From positions 2,418,001 to 2,482,000 of the forward strand of contig JAGTJL010000007.1 in NCBI GenBank assembly GCA_020746875.1: a DNA stretch of 64,000 bases. The letters are read 5' to 3'. A program made the translations under genes and the position numbers. The notes under the pieces are model-generated. The model had not been told where the DNA came from, did no database searches, and saw nothing but the letters and a program-made list of their open reading frames with translations. This DNA comes from Rhexocercosporidium sp. MPI-PUGE-AT-0058 (Eukaryota > Ascomycota > Leotiomycetes > Helotiales). Shown one piece after another: positions 55,282 through 64,000 of the stretch. How positions within the stretch are numbered: the first letter of the stretch is position 1; each line of letters starts with the position of its first letter.

Positions 55282-55754
55282 TAGGAACACAGTGGATATA
55301 ATTTCCCTTCTTTGATGCAAATTCATAATCCTAATTCTTCAATCGTAGCGCTAAAGCTACTAGACTATTGCTATCAACGTCCTATAGCGTCATTTCTAAA
55401 GTTTTGTTTGCCGGACTAGTTAATACTTGGTTTGTCTGAATGCTGGGGAATTTGTTCTTCCGTGTGGGAAGCCAAGATTGTGTTGTTTTATTCCGTGGTG
55501 GCAGTCACCAAGTGCAGGTGGCTAGAACAGCTCACCGAGGAAGGCTGCTAAATAAGAACCACAGGCACCCTTCTTGGGTGTGCGTGGCGGCACTGGCCAC
55601 GATTTTTTTTTTTCTGACAAAGAGTTCCAACCTCATCATTCACCATTATTCACCCCTCTTTACGAAATCTTACAAGCATTATCACATTATTCCGCAACAC
55701 CGAGCACCCCAACTAGGACCCTGCGCTAGCATGTTCTTTGGTATCTGAAAAAAA
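55282..55754. other. spacer between MITE and HET pseudogene
   Basis: No gene supported; a run of T near 55606 and the presumptive HET promoter. Confidence 0.5.
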
Positions 55755-56996
55755 ATGAGTTTTATGGACCCAGTATTGAACGATGAAAGGAAACAGCTTG
55801 TTCGACAATGGATGGATCACTGCATCGACCACCACCCCGAGTGTGGGAATCGGGAGGTGGCATCAGTGTTTCCTGATAGCGCCGAAATATTGCTTATCGA
55901 TGTGCAGCGAATGCGACTTGTCAAGAGCACCACTACCCGACGATATCTTGCATTGAGTTACGTATGGGGCCAGGTACCACAGTTTACGACCCGAGTCGAA
56001 AATCTCGAAACATCGCTCTGGTCAGATTCTCTTCAAGACGTTCTTTCAGAGATCCTGACTGTCATCCAGAATGCCATTCGCTTAGCCGTCGAACTTAAAG
56101 AACGGTACCTATGGGTGGATTCACTCTGCATTGTCCAAAATGATGCTTCTATCAAACACTCCCAGCTAGCTCTAATCGCTGAGATTTACAATAGTGCAAC
56201 GGCGACTATTATTGTATGTGCTGCTCCGGACGCCAGTACTGGATTATGCCCGTCTAGTCACTCCACAGCCCAATCTGAACTCATTACATCTACCTCGTAC
56301 GAAACGCTCTCGGAATATCCTTTTGATTTCGAAGGCTACCGGCATGTCCACAGCACCGGAATCCGACCGCCCTGGCGACCCGAGCTACTTCATTGACAGG
56401 ATTACCCGATCTCACTATAACCAGAGGGGTTGGACATACCAAGAAAGACTTCTTTCCAGACGACGAATCTATTTTTTTTTCGATGACGCCATCATCTCTC
56501 ATTGTCGTTGCGACATGTTTTCTGAGTATGGCGACGTCGACGTAAAACATGTTAGTGATTTCCGGCACCAGCGAGGCGTCAGATTTCGGTTCAATCTAAA
56601 GGACAAGTTTGCAGATGCGGTTCAGAAGTATCGTGGGCATAGATCTGAATGGCCGTCTGATATGACGACCAAGAGCTGGGATACAGGTTTTCAATTTTGG
56701 TCCCGCATGATTGAAGAATATTCAACTAAGCAGTTCACATTCGACGGAGAAATCCTCGATGGCTGTACGGGAGTTCTCCAAGCTTTTCAGGGTATTCTGG
56801 TTGGATAATGCTTCAGGCAATGCCCGAGCCCGTTTTGGATCTCGCATTATTGTGGATTCCATCATCCACCGTAGAAAGACGCCCCGCCATCAAAACGAAA
56901 GACTCGGTGCTGGAGTTTCCTACCTGCTCTTGGCTTGGTTGGCGGGGAGAAGTGGCATTTTACTTGGCTAGACAAAAGTCCCACTTGCAGAGCTAA
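55755..56996 (+). pseudogene. second HET-domain gene, frameshifted
   Basis: HET blocks read in order but in three frames. Frame 1 (55755-56396): LVRQWMDHCIDHHPEC, YLALSYVWGQVPQF, ELKERYLWVDSLCIVQND, IYNSATATIIVCAA. Near 56345-56390 the reading moves to a second frame: SHYNQRGWTYQERLLSRRRI, the HET QERLLSRR block, through to 56808. Near 56790-56815 it moves again: PEPVLDLALLWIPSS and FPTCSWLGWRGEV, the SWSW-type block. No normal introns bridge these points. It is therefore a decayed gene with at least two indels. Start chosen at ATG 55755 just after stop codons. Confidence 0.75.
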
Positions 56997-57128
56997 AAGT
57001 GGCATGACTCGCCTGCTTTTTTGTGGCAAGTCCCTTATCTTCTTATTTGAAGAAAGCAACAACGCATCTCGTGGAAAGACTGCACTGGTTTTGACGTTTT
57101 CGTTGTAGCAGCATGCCGTGGACTGTAG

Positions 57129-58802
57129 CTAAGGTATCTGTAATGATGCTCCACGACTTAGAAGAATATCAGCCATATTCGAAACAACAACGCTGTCCCA
57201 AACACTCTCTCTCCTGGGTATCATATCTCTCAAAATTCCTGCAACCTGAGACCTAATCTCCATGTCCTCTGTACAGAAGATCACCATAAACAATGTCGGA
57301 ATGGCGCCGGGATCGAAAGTAAAACACCTCAGGAAGTGCTCATTGGAACAAAGCTCCTTCCCAGACTCCACCGCCTCTCGACACAATTCCTCATCACTCT
57401 CCTCGGGTTCTTCGATGCTGTTGTCCGAGCGTGGATCAAGGCTTCCCAACACCCATCCAGTCCTCCGGGTTATCACCAGCAAAAATACCAGCCACTGGAT
57501 GTACAGAACCAACGCACATGCGTATTGGCTGCTTTTAGCTGCCTTCAACTTAGCAAGTAGCGGTCGGAAGCTCCTGCCCCAACTCTTCATCTCCCAAAGT
57601 CCATTCGAGTATTCCTCAACCGAAACAATACGTGGTGGTGGGATATCACAAGGTGCTCCCATACCTCGCTTCAGATATGCGATGATGTATTTTGAAGCAT
57701 CACCAGGAAAATTAGGCCTCCCCCAATGTTGGATGTGATTGTGGAAGCGCTGAGCCTCGAACACCGAGGAGAACTCGACGGGAAAAACAACTCGACTATC
57801 ATCATATACATGTATTATTCCAAGGCCGTCCGGGTCCTTGCCTTTAGCCTTTTCCGTTTGGCCAACCGGGTCCATAGCGATGTGGGATTCGAGCCGTACG
57901 ACCATTTCGATGATAGCTCCTTCGAGCGTGTCTGGGAAAGGTAGAAGGTGCATATGAGTGTATTCTTCAGACTTGATTGATCGCATATTCTTGAACAGTG
58001 CCAGAGTTGTCTTCAACTGCTTCGTCGCCATCGTTCTGTTTCCCTGGTGGAACTCGAACAGAAAGATAAGAAGTCCTGCTATTAGAAACATCCTTGGATC
58101 CGGATTGCTTGTCCCAGCAAGGTACTGTCGGATTTGCGGAAGTGAAGATAAATATTTCCGGAGCGCATATGTTTCATGGATCTCGCTTCGATTATCTTGA
58201 GGTAGTGCCAGCCTTGCTCTTTCGGCTCTGCCCTTTGCTGCCAACGACAGTGCGATGTGCCGTACAAAGGGTGCCTCTTGGCATGCCTGGAGGACAAACC
58301 GATTCCAGAGTGGTTCATCGAAACCACCACAAAGCTCAAGCACAGTTTGTTCTTGGAAATACCGAAAGTACTCGAGATCTTGTGGCTGACCAGGGGGGTG
58401 TACTGCTGGCACGGCTATTTCAGGTCTAGCCCAGGAGATGATGCTGCGCGCCGGAGTCTTAGGAAGCAGCTTTGGTCTCGTAGCGATTTGAACGACCCCG
58501 GGACGTTGGTTTAATTCATAGCCATCGCATTCATAGCCGGATTTGAGACATCTTTGACAGACAGGCACACCCTCGTCACATTTTACACGTCGCGTTCTGG
58601 ACAAACATCGTGAGCTTGACTAGGCACACGCAGAAGTAATATAGATGCCGTACTTGCATGTTCTGCAACCAGTTCTCGACTTTGGTAGGCCTCTCCGGGA
58701 CATCTTTTCCCTTGGCTTTGGGGGTTGGTGGTGTTCTAGAATAATTGTCCCATCCTTTGGGAATGGGCGGCTTGGTATAGCTGGGCGAGCAGCTGCCGAC
58801 AT
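57129..58802 (-). CDS. Zn2Cys6 fungal transcription factor
   Basis: Binuclear zinc-cluster regulator, nuclear. Two exons, 58654-58802 and 57129-58596, give 538 residues. The intron splits the zinc cluster: CRTCK in exon 1 joins TRRVKCDEGVPVCQRC and the final Cys of GYEC in exon 2, giving C-x2-C-x6-C-x6-C-x2-C-x6-C. A basic stretch (KPREKMSRRGLPKSRTG) precedes it. The rest is a helical regulatory region of the Fungal_trans_2 style (FLIAGLLIFLFEFHQGN). No linked metabolic genes are present, and its neighbours are a HET pseudogene and a gene-poor stretch, so targets cannot be inferred. Confidence 0.9.
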
Positions 58803-61114
58803 GGTTTCTCTAAATTTAAGTTGAAGACGCGGTTCATTGAAGGATCGTAAAAAAAAAATAGCTGAGTAAACTGAAAAGATTCTGGGAGCAGACGTCGCTA
58901 TCTTTTGAGGTTGAAATGTTCGCTAGTGCCTTAGCGCTCACTCTGCCCTATAATCTGACAGGGTTTTACGAATTTCTTACTACGCGCCTTTCGCCTGGTG
59001 GAAAGCTGCCGAGACTGTGCCCCCTTGGCGCATGCTTTAAGAGGAATAGGGCTGAGTTCCCCCTTCGGACAACTTCCTCATAGCGAAGCCTGAAATGACT
59101 CGCGTCAGTATTCAAAGTCCAGCTTAAAACCCTCGGACATTCAAATCGACAGGACTTGTCAAAAATGCTCAGTAAGCACCTGCACAATTGAGCAGGTGAG
59201 ATTACCCTTCTTTCCTAACAATTCTTCACTGAGAGCACATGTACAGCAGAACCGGTAATAACCGAGCCCAAAAATGTCAAAAGTCATTCATGTTAGCTCT
59301 GTTATAACAAGACCGATCCCCTTGGATGCAAATAGAATGACGCTTACGAGAAAACCTAGAATGGTTAAAGTTTTAGGCCCCCAATATTACTGTTTCAAAT
59401 GAGCGTTCCCCTTATAGTCTGTGGTTCCAAATATTACTGTACAGCCATCTCTCTCTCTTGGGGTCGAGATTCTGATCAATCTGACAGAAGTTGAGCTGTG
59501 CAATTAGAGTAAGTTCGTTTCTGCAAAATCAAACTTATCCACCGACATGCAAACAACCTTACACGAAGAGAAGACCTCGACCTTAGGTCTAGTTGAAGAG
59601 GAATCAATCGATAAACGCATGCGTCAGAGACTTAAGCGAGGTCGTAGATAATGCGGGGTGATTGAGATGTCCAACCTCTCCACGATATTTTAGTGTTGTA
59701 TTAGTACAATTAAGGCAGATTTGACCTTGATATTGAAAGTCAGTTTTGCCAATAAACTACATAAGATATGAGAGAGACAGAGCTGTTTTCTCTCACCGCT
59801 GCCTCGCTAGTGTTTCCTGTAGGCCAAGAGGGTTATCCTACTCCGCAGATGTATTCAGTCCCAAATGAAATACTACTAGGCGATGTGTCCATGGCAAAAT
59901 CACATGTTAGAACTTTTTGACACTCAAATTTCAACGGTCTTGTTTAGTGAGCTTTGACTTACATTTGAACGTCCACGACGAACGATGCTTGAAGCACAAC
60001 TATTCAAGGTCTAACTCTAATCATGCCTGCAGGACCTACTTAATCCCACAACCCACTTACAGAAACGCCTTTTTGACAGACTGGAGATACATGACCGACG
60101 CAACATTGTCATCGAGGGTCGAGTCCAATAAGAGCATGCCAAGCTCGAGATTGGGTCAACCCCGAGGTGATCGGAGTGATTGAGAGCGAAGTAAGCTATC
60201 TTGAGAGGCAGGCAAGCACGACTATATGTTTCCCACAGTCCTCACAGTCACCCCTCAGTGGGAGAGGTAACAACGGAAATACCAGGTTCACTCTTGGATG
60301 CGCATCACGTGTTGGCACTCACAATTCCGTCTTCTATGCTCAAGATCAGCGGTTCAAGTAGAAGATGACGATTTCAATTCGCCAGCAACTTTGAGGAAAT
60401 GTTACACAACATTTTTACTATCACCAGTGCGGCCCCTCGTGCTCGGTTGTTCTGGACCGCCATGTCTCTGCACACCTTTGCCCAAATCTTGGGAGAAGGC
60501 ACGCGACGACTCTCAGAGTTGCCACTTCATTTCTGGGGTCGAAATCATCCAATCTCTCACTTTCAAACTGCAGAGTTGCGCACGACCCCGCTCTTGGCGA
60601 TATGTTGTACAACGCCAAATGTATGGAGCCTCAATTGATCCGGGGTGAATCACTGCAGACTTCCAGCTCTTCAGAAAAACGGCCCTGATTTACTCCGAGT
60701 AATCTAAAATTCGGACTCTGTGCGACAAAGAAACGGTTCCGCTTGGTTAGGAGGTTTTCTGTAGCTTGGTGTCTTACGGATCCTTCGATGCGAGTTTGAT
60801 TGAAATGGCTTTTTACTGCCAATCGATTGTGAGATTCAAACATGCACGGTACTTTTGAGGACTAAACGATCATTGTTCGCAGATTGAAGTTAGGAATTAG
60901 ACTAGAGATGTGCATATCTTTGCAAGCGGTTTGGGAACGTGTGTTGCCTGTGACATCGAACAAGTCAAACAAGGTCTAGCTGGGTTTTATATATCCAGTC
61001 AAACGATCCTCTTTGCGTATCTGAGTTTTCGAATCTCCTCACTTTCGTCCCACCTGACAAATATCCAATTCAATAATTCATACAGTCGACTCAGCTCTTC
61101 TCAAGGTAGCCACG
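58803..61114. other. intergenic, about 2.3 kb
   Basis: Promoter of the Zn2Cys6 gene, then sequence with short frames only. No RNA gene or transposon ends recognised. Confidence 0.5.
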
Positions 61115-61619
61115 ATGAAGCTCCAAGGTCTCATCGTATCATTCCTCGTCAGCTACGCTGTAGCGGTGGCAGTTCCAGAAGCTGAACCAGAAGCTGATGC
61201 CGAAATGCTAGAGCAACGTGCCATCGGCAGCTACTGTCAGCAGAGCGTAGGTGCAATCTCGCACGGTCATCTCATAACCCAGTCGTGATAATTTCTAACA
61301 ATCTGTAATCAGGGCCAACCTGACAAAGGCACTTGCCAGAAGGAATCATGGTGCAAAGCAGCTGCTCAAGTTGGCATCGTGAGCACTGGCGATTGCCCAA
61401 ACGATCCGAACAACGTTAAGTGTTGCTATATTCCAGACTGCAAGAGTCACTCGGGTACCTGTCACACGGTTAGCTGGTGTAACAGCAAAGGGAGATCCCA
61501 CGTTGCGTAAGTCTTCATTGACTCTGCTCCCATCTGGAAGTAAAATAAATGTGCTGATATATTTTGATGACAGAGGTTACTGTCCCGGGCCCGACAACTA
61601 CCAATGTTGCCTCTATTGA
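61115..61619 (+). CDS. small secreted cysteine-rich protein with two tandem modules
   Basis: Three exons (61115-61246, 61313-61506, 61574-61619) give 123 residues, too split to show as one open frame. Signal peptide MKLQGLIVSFLVSYAVAVA, then an acidic propeptide-like stretch (PEAEPEADAEMLEQR) that could be cut after Arg. The mature part has two modules of the pattern GTC-x4-WC-x(9-13)-C-P-x-D-x(3-4)-CC: GTCQKESWC...DCPNDPNNVKCC and GTCHTVSWC...YCPGPDNYQCC. The CPGP...QCC motif resembles cysteine modules found in fungal secreted hydrolases and effectors. No catalytic motif. Secreted, probably disulfide-rich; an effector or antimicrobial role is only a guess. Confidence 0.82.
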
Positions 61620-62400
61620 AGAGAACGGAGATCGATATGACATCTCAGGGTTAAGCGGACTGCGATTAGGGTTTGAAAATCTTGAGTGATCGCAACTAGG
61701 AACTTCAATCATCATGATTTGAAACTTTGTTTGTTTTCTTTTGCCAATTGAACCATCAGCTGGGATCATTGTTTGAGGCTGTGGAAAATCGGAGACGGAA
61801 AATTTAGCTGAGAACGAGAAATTGAACGATATTTTTTCGCGAATTCACCACATAAGTGCAGTGACCAAGGATAAATTGTGGAAAAAGAAACACCCACGAG
61901 GTGGGAGTGGAATTGATCTCGCCAGCATTCTGAGGGATCTGCCAAGCGCTTTTAGGACTCACTGACTGACCGAATCAAGTCACTCCTGTCAAATTTCATC
62001 TCACGAGACACCTCGTTAACCACCATGAGCGTTCCATCCTATTGTGCATCATTCATCTGGACGAAGATATTTATAGACTGCAGCGCTGACTTCAGCCTAC
62101 AAGTTTCCCCCCGACTTGGCATCCGAATCAGATCACAGTTTCACGAACACTAAACCATCATCTTTACCGGTTTAGACCTCCCTAATATAAAAATTCACCG
62201 CCCAGACGGCAATCTTGTATCGCCAAGTGCTACCTCTCAGCCTGTACGGATCACAGCCGAGGGAAAATAGAATCACTAAGACGTTTGAGACCACAGGAAC
62301 AATGGTCTCCGAAAACATCTGCGCGGTATAAATGACATGGCAAGTCTTGATTGACATCCTCCATATGAAATTCAAATCAGCGAGAGAAGATCTGACAATC
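61620..62400. other. spacer between two secreted-protein genes
   Basis: No gene supported; includes the promoter of the seven-module protein gene. Confidence 0.5.
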
Positions 62401-63618
62401 ATGAAAGTATTATACGCTGCCCTCGTTTTCCTAGCCGAGCTGAGAAAGGTTGTTGCTCTCCCAGCAACCACAGTGGCGTCACACCCTGCCGGTATGAACA
62501 ATGATTGTTTTAAAGTTCCCTCATACTGAAACCATCTAGTTAATTCAGTCACGCCTTCGCCATCTTTCAATCCTCCATGTCAAGCTCTCTGCATTCAAGG
62601 TTACCAATCAGTCTACGACCCCACTACGAAGAAATGCACATGCGTACCCGACAACACAAAAGAGCATAAATGTCTCTCCGAAACCATATGCATCGAATAT
62701 GACACCCCAATGGCCCCAGTATGGGATGCAGAATCCAGGAGATGCATCTGCGAACCAAGAAACGACGACAAATTCATCTGCATCGCAGCAACCACCTGTC
62801 TTCCAGGATCATCACCATACTGGAATTCCGCCACCAAGAAGTGCAACTGCCTGAAAACAAAGCCGGTTTCCAGTATTTCCAAGCGTAACAGTCCTTCTAT
62901 CATCAGCCTGTCACGAACAGCAGTCATCACACCAACACCGGCTCCAACAGTGGACTCCTGCACATTCCTTAAGATATTCTGCGAATGTGGCGACCATCAC
63001 CAGCACTGGAGCGAGGAGAAACAAGCTTGTCAATGCCCTCCATGTCCTCCTGTCGTCTCTCTTGGATGCGAGAATCTTATGATTTATTGCAATGAAGGGG
63101 ATCATAGAATGCATTGGAATCCGGCTACCAAGAAGTGCGAATGCCCAGTGCCAACGATTTCGGTGTCCAACCCCGCGAAGAGGGCTCAGGCTGTTCCTGA
63201 GATCGTTCCCTCAAAGCAGAGTGTGCCGTCAGTGCCAACGACAGCTCCTCGTGTGGACACTTGCCCGCTGCTCAAGATGCTCTGTCCGTGTGGTGACCGA
63301 CACCTGCATGTATGTATAATTTTCTAATCGTCGTCTAAGTTATCAAACTTCCAGAGCTGGTATTGAGATGAGCATCTCCAGATCCTGGACCTGATTCATT
63401 ATGACAAACAAATACTGAAATATTTGCAGTGGAACGAGGAGCTACAGCAATGTGCATGCCAGCCCTGTGAACCACCTCAAGGCGTTGTGTGCGAAAATCT
63501 CAAAATTTACTGCAATGACGGTGATCATAAGATGCACTGGGACCCTGTAACTGCGAAGTGCCAGTGTTTGATTCCAATGGTTACGGACTATGCACCTGAA
63601 CCATTGCCAACAATTTAG
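62401..63618 (+). CDS. secreted protein of seven tandem four-cysteine modules
   Basis: Three exons (62401-62491, 62540-63309, 63430-63618) give 349 residues; introns are 48 and 120 nt. Signal peptide MKVLYAALVFLAELRKVVAL. The rest is seven repeats of about 35-45 residues with the plan C-x(5-6)-C-x(7-11)-W/Y-x6-C-x-C, for example CENLMIYCNEGDHRMHWNPA then TKKCEC. Modules 4-7 carry an extra GDH/GDR-xxxHW block, and modules 4+5 and 6+7 look like copies of a two-module unit. A Lys-Arg pair (SISKRN) and KRA between modules could be processing sites. No known domain is recognised. Neighbour of another cysteine-rich secreted protein. Confidence 0.8.
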
Positions 63619-64000
63619 TCTGGTTTGGCTGTGGTGGGATTATTAGGCTTATGCTTTTAGTCGCCAGTGCAAAGAAGAAAGAAATAAAGCGAACAGATTT
63701 ATCAAGCGAACCTTGAGAGAAATGAATTTTGCAATACTCCAGCTAGTAGCTTTTGCCTACTACTAGCTATATCTCATTAACTGTAAAGTTGCTTATGCAA
63801 ACTGAGGATAGATGCCGAACAGAATCTAGATGATGCTCTCGGATGAAGGTTTGGAGATGTCGGTGATCGATGCTACACTTAGGTTATTATATCTTTTTTT
63901 CACTTGTTGAGGCCCAACATAATTCTACTTTGGTAAATCATCGCCCAATTTCTTCAATTTTCCCCTGCAGCTGCTCGGAGAGCCTCATCGCAATATAGAA
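63619..64000. other. 3' flank to window end
   Basis: No gene seen. Confidence 0.5.

Overview
The window is nuclear DNA of a filamentous ascomycete (Pezizomycotina; a leotiomycete-like genome is my guess from gene content, not proven). Reasons: short GT-AG introns of about 46-66 nt, many with CTAAC/CTGAC branch sites; C2H2 and Zn2Cys6 proteins with a fungal-specific regulatory domain; HET-domain genes; a subgroup-C LysM/GH18 chitinase; fungal-type COX7 and RTT103. There is no bacterial or viral backbone. I checked most exon chains by summing exon lengths to a whole number of codons.

Region 1 (1-12924) is a compact aromatic-catabolism cluster: TRI12-like MFS transporter, two-finger C2H2 regulator, pisatin-demethylase-like P450, type I extradiol ring-cleavage dioxygenase, fumarylacetoacetase-fold hydrolase and FAD-dependent aromatic monooxygenase. 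Together they spell O-demethylation, ring hydroxylation, meta cleavage and cleavage of the ring-fission product, with a dedicated transporter and regulator. The two fingers of the regulator predict a GNGGGG site, and such sites stand in every promoter of the cluster.

Region 2 (14118-25102): an interrupted coiled-coil gene, then a chitin locus (large zymocin-type chitinase divergent from a triple hevein-domain protein), a secreted protein of unknown family and a 2EXR protein.

Region 3 (25103-30552): a decayed HET gene bracketed by imperfect direct repeats and a frameshifted APH-like kinase gene.

Region 4 (30553-39207): a degenerate tandem triplication and two long coiled-coil proteins, with a 26-nt poly-G tract between them.

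Region 5 (39208-50575): about 11 kb with almost no convincing genes, containing a 931-bp hAT transposon derivative with exact 8-bp target duplication.

Region 6 (50576-53889): housekeeping genes COX7 and RTT103, convergent.

Region 7 (54828-58802): a 454-bp Tc1/mariner-type MITE, a second broken HET gene and a Zn2Cys6 regulator.

Region 8 (61115-63618): two cysteine-rich secreted proteins, one built of seven tandem four-cysteine modules not recognised as a known domain.
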